A stretch of 64,000 bases of DNA from Pontederia crassipes (Eukaryota > Streptophyta > Magnoliopsida > Commelinales > Pontederiaceae). The stretch spans positions 7,223,001 to 7,287,000 of the forward strand of contig CM060195.1 of NCBI GenBank assembly GCA_030549335.1. The letters run 5' to 3'. The notes beneath the pieces are model-generated. The model saw only the letters and a list, made by a program, of their open reading frames with translations, ran no database searches and had not been told where the DNA came from. The position numbers and the translations under genes are program-made. Shown one piece after another: positions 1-11,984 of the stretch; position 1 is the stretch's first letter; every line of letters begins with the position of its first letter.

Positions 1-1765
1 AACTCCCTGGATCTTTTTCTTTTGTCGACAAATCTCTTTTGCAGATGGAACAACATTGAGTTGTTAATTTGATCAAACATGTTTCCTCAAATTTCCATTT
101 GTTTGAGAGTACATCCTTCATGAATTTGGCATATACGGGCATCTATTTAAGCGCTTCATGAAATGGGATGTTAATATGTATTTGCTTAAAAATTTCCAAA
201 AAATGAGAGAATTGTTTATCTAATTGTTCCTGCCGATATTTTTGAGGATATGGTAGGTTTCCAGATTTTTCAGAAATCTGATGTTTTGTAACCTCCTTTT
301 TAGCTGATGATGTAGGAGGTTGATTTGAAGATGGTTGATCTGGGGTTGAAGTAGGTATTGGTTCTGGTAGCTCCTTACCACTTCTCAATTTGACTGCTTT
401 GGCTTCTTCCCTCGGATTCTTTTCTGTATTGCTAGGAAGAGAACCAGGTTGTCTACCTGTAATCATGTTAGCTAATTGTCCCACCTAATTTTCTATGTTG
501 CGAATTGAGGCTTCTTGATTTGCAAATTTTGTATCCACTATTTTGATAAACTTAGCCAATACATCTTCCAAGTTGGATTTTGGTTCGGCTTGAGGTTTGT
601 CATCGTTGCGCGATTGAAATCCTGGAGGTGGAGCACCTCGATGGTGTACCCAAGAGTAATTGGGTTGATTTCTCAACCCAAATCCATAGGCGTCAAAATT
701 GCCTCCTTGATTGTTCTAAAAATTATTATTCGATACATAATTAGCATTTTCAAAAGAAGTGGAAGAGGAAGGGTTAGAGTTTGAGACCATTGGACATTCA
801 TAGGTAGAGTGACCTTCACTACAAAATTCATAAGTTTGTTGTACGGCTTTAACAGGGGTTTTTTCATTGATGTGACTCATCAATGTCTCCATTTTTTATT
901 CATGACTTCAATTTGCGCCGTAAGTTGAGTGTTGTTGTCTATCTGATAAACACTTGTCTTTCTTGGTGGTTCTCTGATCCTGTTATTTTGCCAATGATTC
1001 ATAGCAATATTTTTAATAATATTATAAATCTCTTTAGGAGATTTATCATTCATGGAATTTCCTGCAGAAATGTCAATCTTATCTCTTACAGTGAAAGTAG
1101 CACCATTATAAAAAAAATTGAATCTGTTCATGAAGTGGTATATTATAAGGAACACGAGATACAAGTTCCTTAAACCTTTCCCATGCTTCATGTATGGTTT
1201 CTGAGTCTTGTTGATAGAATGCTTTGACGTCAGAGATTAGTCGAGCTGCTTTCTGTGGCGGACAATATTTGTTGATGAATTTTTGCCGCATCTCTCTTCA
1301 GTCTGTGATTGTTCCTTCGGGTAGAGTATGGAGCCAAGTGGCTGCTTTCCCTCTCAAGGAGAAAGGAAAGAGTCTCAACCTAACTGTTTCATCAGAAACA
1401 TTATGAAATTTAAAAGTAGAACACAATTGAAGAAATTTCCTAACATGCCCAAAAGGATCTTCATCTTGATTTCCACTAAATTGATCATTTTGCACCATTT
1501 GAAGGGTGCCATGTTGTATCTGGAATTTGGTGTTGATGTCTGGAAGAGTAATGCTCCATGGGTCATGATTCATTTGACCAATAGTGTAATCCCTCATCGT
1601 CCGATAATTTGGATTTGGATTTTGAATTCCTGGTTGTTGTTGTTGTTGATTTTCCGTCATCTTTTTTATCCTTATAACTTTCCTTCGCTGTTTAGCAAAT
1701 TTTTCTATTTCAGGATTGAAGAGAAGTGATTCTTTCGAGCTTCTAGTATTATGTTTCTTTATCAT
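1..1765 (-). pseudogene. Athila-type gag, with start of protease region, broken
   Basis: Gag forms the capsid shell and packages element RNA. The start at 1765 (MIKKHNTRSS) is the first Met after the leader. In order: a Gln-rich stretch; the capsid domain with QFSGNQDEDPFGHVRKFLQL and LRLFPFSLRGKAATWL (about 1300-1560); the WERFKELVSRVP helix (about 1130-1180); a zinc-knuckle region (about 790-830); NYSWVHHRGAPPPGFQ (about 600-660); LRSGKELPEP; and HINIPFHEALK. The frame ends near the KDPGS motif that precedes the protease. Lesions: a Trp codon is TGA near 1296; a frameshift lies at an A/T run near 1110; another frameshift comes before the knuckle; Gln codons are TAG near 486 and 141. The knuckle has Tyr in place of the first Cys, compared with CNNCGGPHNTLNC in the second Athila copy of this window. 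So few lesions suggest a fairly young copy. Confidence 0.85.
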
Positions 1766-1865
1766 TTTATTCGAGGATTTCAGAGAGAGATTAAATCAAG
1801 ATCATTTTGAAATAATTATTGAGAAAATCAAATGCCAAAAAAAATCTTTTTTTTATATATAGAAC

Positions 1866-2031
1866 GAAATACGGACCGTGTACAGAGAAATACGGTCCGT
1901 TTTTTGTAAGCGTGGCTACAAAAAAATGGACCGTGTATTGCGAACACGGACCGTGTTAAGTCGCCTTTTTGAAAAAAAACAAAAATAAATGCGGACCATT
2001 TTCAAAAAATGCGGACCGTTTCAAATGATGA
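1866..2031. repeat. Array of CGGACCGT-type palindromic motifs in Athila leader
   Basis: Variants of (A)CGGACCGT or CGGTCCGT recur about six times within 165 bases of the leader between LTR and gag. The same motif recurs four to five times inside the adjoining LTR (about 2928-3090). Several copies are self-complementary. The function is unknown; comparable CG-palindrome arrays are common in Athila LTR regions. Confidence 0.7.
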
Positions 2032-2140
2032 CTTAATCAATTCCTGAAAAGAAGTCTATTTTGATATCAAAGGATGTTCGAGGAATAAAATAAATAAATA
2101 AATAAAATAGTAACTTGTAGTAAGAAAAAGATAAAAAAAA

Positions 2141-2158
2141 TCCACGACAACGGCGCCA
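2141..2158 (-). promoter_or_regulatory. Primer binding site, tRNA-Asp type
   Basis: The minus strand reads TGGCGCCGTTGTCGTGGA, six bases inside the LTR end. TGGCGCCGTTGCCGGGGA, complementary to the 3' end of tRNA-Asp, is the usual primer site of Athila elements. The match is near-perfect, with differences only in the last third. Confidence 0.85.
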
Positions 2159-2164
2159 AAAACT

Positions 2165-3228
2165 TGATGACTACTTTTCTATAGAGTAGAAAAGTTCGAC
2201 AAGTATACCGATCGCACAAGTAGTAAAAAGATATCGATCCCACGAGGACTTTTATCTCTCACTCTTATTAGATGACAATTCTTGTAGAGAAGTGAATTAA
2301 GAAGATAATCAGAAGAAAACAAGGATGCAGATCCAAGAAAAGAAAATACCAATTAGAGGAAATGTTGGTTTTACTAAGCATTCCTCTATTGTTAATCGAG
2401 TAAGAAAATTACATCTGATGGAAATAAAATAAATTAGGATTTTAACCAGATATCCTATCTGTTGTATCAGTTAAGTATTTGAAGAAAGTTTAACCAAATC
2501 GTTCTTCAAATATTTAAGGATTAAAACATAAATGATTGATTTATCTCAAAGACTCCTCAACCGAGTAAGTCTAAGTCCATACCCCACTAAATCTCACAGA
2601 GTAGATAGGGGAGAGATACGAGATGTTTTAAGAATAAATTTGATTCAAATAGAACATTCATATTCAGAAAATAATATTTCATCAAAATAACAGTGGAGTT
2701 CAACAATGTAAAACTAACAACGGAAGATTACTCCATTGCTGAAGAATAAAACGTTATAAAGCCGAAATTCAGACTACAAAAGAGGAGCAAGAAAATAAAA
2801 CTCTAAGATGTGACTCTAGACAAAGTGGCCACAATACTCTCTAAATGGATGATTTTCTTTCTCTCTGCTGCATCCTTTTGGTGTGGAAGTGGACGTCCTT
2901 TTATAATCGTTGATCGGTGTCAAAACGGACCATGTCATCATGACACGGGCCATTTTCTCTTTGTTACAACGCGGTCCGTGTCGACTCAAAACGGACCGTT
3001 TTAATAAGAACGTGACAAAAATTCCCCCGGCCGTGGTGGCGGTGACGCGACTTGCTGAAAAAATGGCCTGTTTCAAAGTAACACAGTCCGTTTTTCTTCT
3101 CCTGCATAGAAAATCACACAATAAATTAAAAAAATAATATTCTATAAGAAAAATAAGATAATTGATGCATGATCATTCAATTTTCAATTTCTTAATGTGT
3201 TAAAATATATAAAATTGAGCATGCATCA
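2165..3228 (-). repeat. 5' LTR of the Athila-like element
   Basis: The LTR is bounded by TGATG at 2165 and CATCA at 3224-3228, a perfect 5-bp inverted terminus, and lies directly beside the primer site; length 1064 bp. A TATA box (TTATAAAAGG on the minus strand) is at 2906-2897. A second, truncated copy of the same LTR family occurs at 24561-24958. The outermost 66 bases of the U3 end (3163-3228) form an imperfect inverted repeat, TGATGCATG...CATGCATCA. Confidence 0.85.
2897..2906 (-). promoter_or_regulatory. LTR TATA box
   Basis: Minus strand TTATAAAAGG, placed in the U3/R part of the LTR about 320 bases from its U3 end. The position and sequence suit a Pol II core promoter for the Athila transcript. 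Activity cannot be judged from sequence. Confidence 0.55.
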
Positions 3229-5954
3229 CCTTGTAAACTTCTTTGCTTTTAATATAGTATGGATATATATATATATATATATATATATAATGAATACTAT
3301 ATATGATTCTTTAAAAAAATTATGGTTGCCCCCCTTGATTTTTGTATACTATATATATTAATATGCCATATTTTTTTGGCTTCATGTTCCCTCTCTCCTA
3401 AAAAAGGTCGATGCCTTATTCTTTCCCTCTCTCCATGTTTTTTTTTTCTCTCCTAAAAAACATGCCGAAGAACTCACCTTGGTTGAGATCTCCACAAGTG
3501 AACCTTCCTTTGCACCTTCCTGGAGGTTTGCATGGGCACTCTTTGCTTTTAGCTACTTTGTTCCTTTCCCTTCCCTTTTTTATTCCTCTCTGATAAAGTT
3601 CATCGTATAACCAGAGCCAAGATCTTAACATTTATGTTCTTTTTATGTTTAGCTTCAGATATACTGATTTGTATGATAAATATATTCTTTTTTAACAATT
3701 TTTTTCAACCCCTCATGTCTGCTTTTATTGGCCAACGAAACTTAACTAGGCTTCTCTCTCTAACAAAGAGCTCATCCCATCTTTGTTAGTGTAACGTCCG
3801 CCAATTTGGTTAAAAGAAAAAAATGATAATGACGAAGTCTCGTAACCACCTACGAAGCCACAACGTCCTTATATCTCGAGACCTAAACAACTACTAAGGG
3901 GTTGCTATTGTTTATTGTTCATTTGGGGCATCGCGGCGCTAGGAGAAGAGGAGGCAAATTGCTTGCAAGGATGTCGAAGGGGAGATAGAAACACCAGATC
4001 GTGCGAGAGACGTCGGACGGCGAGAACGTGAGTGTTGTCATTCGAAAGAAAGGTACACGGTTTTGTAAATAAGTTAGTCAGCACAACCCCTCCTTACGTC
4101 GGTAAAATAAGACTTGTTTTATGCTATCTGTCATATGTACCTTCTGAAGAATAATGGTATCACCCAAATCAATTCGCCTGCTTTTATATATAATATAATT
4201 TAAGTGTGTCGCGTTAAACTATAGGGGTGCAATAATCAATGGAATTTGGAGTTTTCTTTCACGCATCCAATCCTTCCAATGGTGATACGATGCATATAAA
4301 TGATAAGGTGCATTTGGCCTTTAATACGTGTGCATTAAATGCTAGTATTCATGTAAATGGGTACTGACGTAGCTTCTTAGCTAGTTAACACCTGTTATGC
4401 TTTCTGATTTCATGTGGAATGGAACCAGAAGGGACAAAATTGCACTAAAATGCATCACATCAATGTGTTAATACTTTGGGCCTATTGCACTAAATCAAGG
4501 CAATGAAATAATTAGTTTTCAAAATCTACAATTAGCCTCACCGTAGTACACTGTAATAAAGTATCTCACAATGTTCTAGAGTATTACAGCTATATAATTC
4601 TTGCGGCAATGTAGCATGTAATTATATTGTGCTACACTATAGAATCTTTAACACACTAATGAGCGATCATCTTTCATCATTCAATTATTTCTACTGTTAT
4701 ATAATACGTGCGCATTCATTTTATAATATAATAACCATCACCTATGCTGATGTCTATTATAAATCCTTGCTAAATTATTTTGACTTGTCCGGATTAATTA
4801 TCTGTCGAGTTATTATATAGGTATCATTATAATTGATCATTTTAACACCTTTTTCGGTCTCTTTATATAATGATTGTATGTGGAATCAATGGCTTTTTTA
4901 TCTAAATAAATCTCAAAAATAGTTATAGAATAAATAAGATAAAAGACGAAAAATGTTAAATGATGAGCTCTTCTTATGTTATGTTGACGATGGTCAACTT
5001 GGCCAAAAGAGAGTCGAAAAATATTGTAATTTAGTCTTGACTGTAATTTAATCACTATTGGAAGACCAACACAACCATGCTGAGTTCCTTACGGATCTAT
5101 GACAATAATTAATTAAACTATCAGAAACAAAGACAAATGATTAAAAAGGAAAAGATGAAACAAATAGAGTGGAGGGTGTGGCATGATAGGAGCAGCCACG
5201 AGTTGAAACAAATAGATGGCGGGGTGCGACACTGATAGCAGTGGTCAAGAAAATTAACTAAAACAAAATAATGGAGCTCCAGTGAAGCGAATTTGATGGG
5301 AGAGTAAGGAAACAAATCGCAGCAATCAATTTTTTTAGAAGAAGGAAGAACAGACAACAATGTTAGGGATGACAAAGAGCATAGAAGAGGGAAGAAGAGA
5401 CAACAATGTTAGGGATGATAAAGAGCGCACGTGTTTATTAATGAAAAGGTAAAATCTCAACAGATTAATCAGATTAATGGTTGAGATTACGCAGTATGTA
5501 CACCGCATTTTAGTGTGCAGAGTGCCCTCAATAAAAATACATGATGTATAACCAAAAAGATATATTTTAAGTAAAATAAATAAAATTTATAATTATAAGT
5601 TATTTTATAATATATATTTTCCAAAGTAAATTTTTTCTTAATTTGTTGTCTTTTAATATAATTACATATTTATACATGCATATATATATATATATCATTT
5701 TTTCCTCTGCACTCTTTATATTTCGGTCCACACTCTATATTTTGGCCCCCCTATTTTTTCGGCCTAGTTCCGTTCCTGCAAACTATTAATAATAATTGAG
5801 TAAGTTTGGTTGAATATTTTGTTATTAGTTTATTACATATCTTATATTGGTTTATAACGGCATATCCAATAATAATAAGGTGATTACGAATCTAAGTTGT
5901 TTAATATTTTAAAATGATTCATAAACTTAAAGTCTTTTAACACCTTAATAGAAT
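3229..5954. other. Intergenic, no gene supported
   Basis: AT-rich DNA with a (TA)n tract at about 3264-3290, pyrimidine-rich stretches at 3370-3470 and a TA tract near 5677-5697. TGTAACGTCCGCC at about 3790 resembles the first bases of the LTR at 5960 and could be a short LTR remnant, but I cannot find its other end. The short reading frames here are not convincing genes. Confidence 0.6.
3416..3631 (-). other. Unassigned small Cys-rich reading frame (weak)
   Basis: A 71-codon minus-strand frame carries ECPCKPPGRCKGRFTC, four Cys within 16 residues, followed by GDLNQGEFFGMFF. There is no signal peptide and no recognised family, and the frame overlaps a purine-rich tract (pyrimidine-rich on the plus strand). 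The pattern could be a stray exon or gene fragment, or chance. I record it only because the Cys/Gly/Pro composition stands out from the surrounding AT-rich DNA. Confidence 0.15.
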
Positions 5955-5959
5955 GACAA

Positions 5960-8323
5960 TGTAACGCCCCCAAATCGACCCCCGCCACGTGGCGAAGACC
6001 AACCTGGAGACGCTACGGCATGCTATAACTTGACCATAATATTGATCATATCTCAGTCAAGAACTGAGACACGTCAGCGGAAAGATAATAAAGTCAAAGA
6101 AGATAACATAATTATGCGGAAGTTTAAAAGTGGTTATATCATTGCTAAGAAATAAAATAAGTTCTACATCATGAATCTAAAATACGGAAGGTAAATGAAA
6201 ACTAATAAGCATTCTAAAAGTCCTATGGTTCATGTGTTGTCCTATCGCCAGAGCCCCGTCACCACACGCTTACTCCACCATGTCACTGACCTGGTCCTAT
6301 GGAAATCAGACACAGGGGAGGAGGTCCTCCCGTAAGCTTTACAGTCTAGTGGGGAACCACATGATATACAATGCATGACATGAATATAATAATCAGCGAT
6401 AATTAATCAGGCTTAACTTGAGCATGAAAGATAACATATCAATATCATGGATCATAATAAGGATAAGATCAGCGATATCATGAATCATGAGGATCAATAG
6501 TACATAGTAAACTTGGAATCATGACATACTTGACTTGACTTGAACTTGAACTTGAACATGTTTGTCGATCTTGGTTATTAATTAACAATCAGGGTGACTT
6601 TGAGGTGCCTTTAATTCTTGGGGTATGCCCAGCAAACGATACGGCCTTGTGCGGGTCAATGGGTGATCAAACCATGACCAAGGGAGCGACCCTTATCTTG
6701 ATGCACTTGGCTTGGACTGGCAACCCATCATTAATCTTTCATCTGAACTTATTAATCACTTTTATTATCTTTTCATTCTTTGTATCATGTGATGAAGGAG
6801 ATATGATCGGTATGAGGTAAATCAAGACAAAGAGTTCATGTTGGAATTATAAAGATATCAATAATATTCATATAAAAATAAAGAGAGATTAATAGGTGAA
6901 TTTTTGCTGGATTTTATGCCCAAAGAATCTCCTCCACCTTACGGCCGTAAAACCCTAATTCTTTGGATTTTACGCCCGAGGAATTCTTTCATTTTACGGC
7001 CGTAAAAATTAACCTTTATTACGTTACGGCCGTAAAACCCTACTCTCCATTCTATTTCGGCCGTAATAATTCAACTCTTATTTCGTTACGGCCATCATCT
7101 GTTACTCCCATCCGTTACGGCCTATCCCGTTACGGCCGTAAAAACCCTATTTTCTATTCTATTTCGGCCGTAAAAATTCACCCCTTTTGCATTAGGCCGT
7201 AAACTCGACTCTCCATTCTATTTCGGCCGTAAAAATTAACCCTTATTACGTTACGGCCGTAAACTCTATTCTCCATTCTATTTCGGCCGTAAAAATTAAC
7301 CCTTATTACGTTACGACCGTAAACTCTTCCTTTTCTTTTTTTTTTCCTTACAGCCAATCCATCACCTTCTCTCTCCATCCTTTCCTTACGGCCGTAAAGT
7401 TTTCCCCTATTGCATTACGGCCGTAAGCTTCATCCCTTTTTCTTTTCTTTTTTTTTAATTCTCTTACGGCCAATCCTTACGGCCGTAAAAATTTACCTCT
7501 ATTGCATTACGGCCGTAAGAATTTACCCCTTTCTCTCTCCATCTTTTTCTCGACCGTAAGACAATTACGGCCAACAAATTTACGGCCGTAATACTCCTAT
7601 TTTAAAATTGGGTCGTGTTATAAAACCGAAACGGAATCCCCTCTAAATCTTACATCTTAGCAATCAATAATACAGAAATATAACAAACAGAACAATAACT
7701 ATGCATGCAACAATCAACCAATCAAAGAAAATTCAAGAAATCAAACAATTTAAAAACAATAACTTGAATCATATTCATATTCTTTTCATAACGATTCGGG
7801 CATGAATTGAGATAATTCAGAGGCCATGCAAGGTGATTTCGATTCACCCACCTTGATTCGCGATCAATCCTTCTTTCCGTTCGTCGAAAAATCGATCTTG
7901 GCGCCCCTGTTCTTCCCCCGGTTCCTCTCGGCCAATCAGCGCTTGCAATTCAACGAAGAGGGCTGAAGGACGGGGCGTGTGGTGCAGGTAATTGCAGTAG
8001 GGGAAAGGAAGACGTGCTTGATCCCCGGCGACTTGCTTCTTGGACGAAAGCAAGATGCCTGCAGGATGTCAAAAAGGGGGTCCTCCTTTCGTGAGGTCAG
8101 CCGTACATGATTTTATAAAGGGTTTTAAATTTTTATCTCATCTTCCTCTCCTAATCTCACTCTAATTTAATTAATGAGATCAGATTTTTATCTCATCACA
8201 TAGTTAAATCCTTCCTTGAGTCCAATCCTAATTGGGCTTTGTTTATGTTTTATTCCTTTCGTGATTAGCCCAGCCGCCCCTCACGGTTTCTTCCCTTTTT
8301 ATTTTTTTTGGCTGGTCGTTACA
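5960..8323. mobile_element. Solo LTR, 2.36 kb, gypsy-type, with 5-bp target duplication
   Basis: It starts TGTAACGCCCCC and ends GGTCGTTACA, so the termini TGTAACG/CGTTACA are perfect inverted repeats. It is flanked by GACAA on both sides (5955-5959 and 8324-8328). I see no primer site, polypurine tract or gag/pol inside, so this is one LTR left after LTR-LTR recombination. TGTAAC...GTTACA termini and an LTR over 2 kb suit chromovirus-type gypsy elements; that lineage is inference. The middle carries a TTACGGCCGTAA array. The reading frames inside are repeats read through, not genes. Confidence 0.9.
6930..7590. repeat. TTACGGCCGTAA palindrome array
   Basis: About fifteen copies of CGGCCGTAA, most of them the full 12-bp palindrome TTACGGCCGTAA, plus several decayed forms (CGACCGTAA, ACGGCCAA). 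They are spaced roughly 25-35 bases apart. A longer 60-bp unit containing CTCCATTCTATTTCGGCCG repeats almost exactly near 7205-7325. The array lies in the interior of the solo LTR. It may be a tandemly expanded promoter element; that is inference. Confidence 0.85.
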
Positions 8324-8593
8324 GACAACTTGACAACAATAAAGTATAATTATATACAATTAAAAATTGTTAGCATAAATAATATATGATTATAAATATT
8401 ATTAGCACAAAATTATATCATCTACTTCATATATTATTGGTTACATAAAAAAACTTTTATTTATATTAATCGAATAATTTGTTTAACTTCTACTTATATA
8501 TATATCAATAAAAAATGATGATTTTTTAACAAAATTATATGTTGATTTTTCATTCTTGTCCTAACACTTTGTTCTAAACCTTCTTTCTTTTTA

Positions 8594-8596
<3 letters not shown>

Positions 8597-8636
<40 letters not shown>
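8597..8636. repeat. (TA)n microsatellite
   Basis: An almost uninterrupted TA tract in the first of the two diverged duplicates at 8.5-9.9 kb. The second duplicate has a TA plus TATG tract at the corresponding place. Confidence 0.9.
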
Positions 8637-8638
<2 letters not shown>

Positions 8639-9276
8639 AATATAGAATATATTATATAAATAGATATAGATGTGATCCTCATTAACATTGTTAAGTTTAC
8701 TACACTACTATTTTTAATCTAAATTCATTATAATAATTATTATAACGTTATAATTAAAATATCAATTATTCTTTTATTAATAATTAATATAAATACTATA
8801 ATTTCAATTTTTCCTTTTGTTCAGGTTACAATATTTTTAATATTTTAATTCGATAAAGAGAAATATAAAAAAATATACATATATTTGTATAATATATTTT
8901 AACACATGTCAACCTCTACTAAGAGATCTTTACGTGCTTTTTTGTATCAAATAGGGCGTGAGTATGGTATTGAATTTGAAAGTGCCTTTTAGTTGTATGT
9001 ATAAATATTGAATTTAAATATATAAATAAAACTATGAATTTTCATAACCAACTTTTAGATATTGTGATGCTATCTAATGAAGTACATCAACTACCTAAGA
9101 AAAATTTTAAAATATTATAGCATATATTGAATAACAACACCAACAAATATTGTTACAATATCTAAGTTTAAATATTCCAACAACACATGCATTATTTAGA
9201 TATTGTAAAAATTAATATAGTTAAGACATAGTTTAATACTTAACTAATTTGTACTAAGACTTCTTTCCTTTTAATG

Positions 9277-9281
<5 letters not shown>

Positions 9282-9330
<49 letters not shown>

Positions 9331-9350
9331 TGTATGTATGTATGTATGTA
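9282..9350. repeat. (TA)n followed by (TATG)n microsatellite
   Basis: TA repeats run into about twelve perfect TATG units (9301-9350). A compound tract of this kind is likely to vary in length between individuals. Confidence 0.92.
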
Positions 9351-11669
9351 TTGATATAATATATAGTTAGATTAAAATTAATTATTGTAATTATGTTAAC
9401 AGATATTTAAATATAATGTTTTACAAATAATTATAATTTATTATGATAATAATATATTTTTTTCAATAGCATATTATGTGACATTGACATTATTAAGTGT
9501 ACTGCAATATTATTTTTTATAATATTTATTCATTATAATTATTATTATAATATTATAATTAAAATATTGATTCTTTTATTAATCATCAATGTAAATATTA
9601 CTATTTCAATATTTCTTTTTATCTAAGTTACAATATTTTTATTTTACAGAAAGAAATATCAATATATATATACATAATATGATATTTTTTTAGTACGTAC
9701 AAACCTAGATCCGCACGTGCTTTTCTTTATGAAAGAGAGCGAGGGTTATGGTGCCGAATTTAAAAGTATCCTCTATTTAGCTACAAATATTGAATTTAAA
9801 ATATAAATAAATAAAATTATGATTTTTTATAATTAACTTCTATATATTGTGATGATATCATAGTAAAGTGCACCAATAACCCAAAGAAACATTTGAGAAT
9901 ATTATTGAAAACTACACCAACAAATATTGTTATAATATTATAACTTTTATGCTAAATTTTGTAGGTTTTGATCAATTGAGAAATATTGTGCTTCATTTGA
10001 CGGTAGCATGTTTTTTTTGAAGTGTTGGTAGTCCTTTTATTTCTGTAACTCATGATGTTTCTTCACATTGACTAAAACCAACAAAATATTTTCCTTGACA
10101 AGACACAATTAACTGATGTTTAAATGAAAAACTCAACAGTCAATGAAGGATGCTAACTCTATGTGCAGGTTGCTAAAAGGTGTTTTAATTTTAAAGTGAG
10201 AAGATGTTGAGTAAATTATTAGTTCATTTTTTTATTCTATCAAGGATATTTTTTCAAAGATCATTGACTACAAAGGACATGTTTGTGTCAACTACAATAT
10301 TTTTTCAAAGATCATGTTTGAAGCTCTCTTGAGCAATATTATTTCCAAGATTTCTCATTATATTGAATATAAACATCCTTAATCATATTTATTTATTTAA
10401 CGACCAAATATATAATAATTTAAACTAATTGTGCATAGCCAAGCCAGTTGTCTAGTTTATGATTAAGATTGAGGAGATGTGGTTACATTAATATTTATGA
10501 ATAATTAATATGCATAATACGTACATTTGATCTTGCTGTATTACGTGATTTAAGGAGGGGATCCACGTGACATCTTGTATATCTTATTTTACTACATAAT
10601 ACGTAAAGTTACATATGATTTATTGACATATTTTAATTAAAATTCACTTCTTTTAATAATGTATAGAATTATAGATATCGATAAATTACGTTTATTTTAA
10701 TTTGATTAATGTCTAGTTAGTTTTTAAAAATAAAGTAGGCAAATAATATGATTGTAAACAAAAAAAGTCATGCGTTTATTTATTTACACAGGCACTATCA
10801 TTTAAAACTGTGAGAAGTGCAAGAAAATTCCATAGTCTACATATACACATAAACATATATTACATTTTTTCGGTCATTTTGCAGTATTTAAATTTAGCTA
10901 TCTTGCACTTTCTAATTTTATCATATTGATCAAATGAAAAGTAACTTCCATAATTAATTATTTGATTTGTTTACGTTAATTAATAAAACACTTAAATGGT
11001 CATAACTAAATGAGTTACCATCAATTCTCTTAATCACGTATATATAGATAAACGTTATGAACAAGAAAGGTTAAAGTTAACCTCATTATAATAATTATTT
11101 TTTGTCCATTAGATTCATAATAAGAACGGTTACTAATTTTCCTTTCTAGATAAATCAACATGAGGAAATATCAAGGGAGCAGCAAACAACACAAGGTTTT
11201 ATATAAGAAACAAAATAGCATAAAGGTCATCTCATGTTTGCAACGAAGGAATTAGTGGACGTTCTTTTTGGTCTCTTGGAGATCTGGATAGATCCATCAT
11301 CAAAGAGGTATTATCAAAAGTTGCTCCATCTAGTCAATTTATAATCAATTTTTTGTGATGTAGCTGCATTAAACAAAAAGAAGAAATTATTTTCAAATGT
11401 TATATAAGTACATTTTTTATTTTTTATTTTTACTTTTTTACATTAACATAGGATATCATAACTTTTATTTTTACATATATTTTATTCATGTATTTCCCTC
11501 TTTTTTTCTATTTCTACCTTCCTTTTTCATAATTTACTGAGTGGAGAGGTCACAAATTTTACCTTTATTTTTTAAAAAATATAAGTCACATTTCTTTTCA
11601 AACCTTTGAAGGGATGCAATATGAATATGGCAGTTTGTTTGTATAATTTTTTTTATCTATAATTCAAGA

Positions 11670-11710
<41 letters not shown>

Positions 11711-11984
11711 ATGTCACTAACAGGTCTCTGAATTTTGGAAAGAATGCTTTTGAGTTAATTAACTCTTCACGTGAGCCCACATTTCAGGTAGTAGTTAGGA
11801 TTCGATGTGTATAACTCAAGAATTATACATGAAATCTAAGTTGCATTGGATACTCTACATTTTTTTTATTCTCTTCTAATTAAAATTAACCCATTCATGT
11901 ATTAATGTGCACAAATATGTAGCGATCATGAATTTGATTATGGACAATTATGCTAATTAGATTTTTACAAATACCAGTCATGAC

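Larger units (their letters stand above)
1..3228 (-). mobile_element. Athila-like Ty3-gypsy retrotransposon, 5' half, cut by window edge
   Basis: Read on the minus strand, the order is LTR (3228-2165), tRNA-Asp-type primer binding site (2158-2141), a leader of about 375 bases, gag (1765 leftward) and the first residues of the protease region at the left edge. The gag capsid motif (LRLFPFSLRGKAATWL), the LRSGKEL motif and the DKQFSHFLEIFK / HINIPFHEAL block are characteristic of the Athila group. The primer site type fits the same group. The rest of pol and the 3' LTR lie outside the window, so the target duplication cannot be checked. Lineage assignment is from remembered family motifs. Confidence 0.88.
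8324..11976. other. AT-rich intergenic DNA with a diverged direct duplication
   Basis: No gene is supported. Two segments, about 8560-9130 and 9240-9910, align as diverged direct repeats offset by about 780-795 bases: TTCATTATAATTATTAT-like blocks, ACGTGCTTTT, TATTGAATTTAAA, and ATTGTGATG followed by CACCAA/CATCAA. They could be two LTRs or two copies of an unknown repeat. The rest, to the MITE at 11985, shows only scattered TA tracts (for example 11676-11704). Confidence 0.5.

Noticed and set aside
3790..3802. TGTAACGTCCGCC as an LTR start related to the solo LTR at 5960
   Set aside because: Only the first bases agree and no end or duplication is visible.
6963..7378. Reading frames on both strands over the TTACGGCCGTAA array
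   Set aside because: Periodic peptides (YGRN repeats) come only from translating the DNA repeat inside an LTR.
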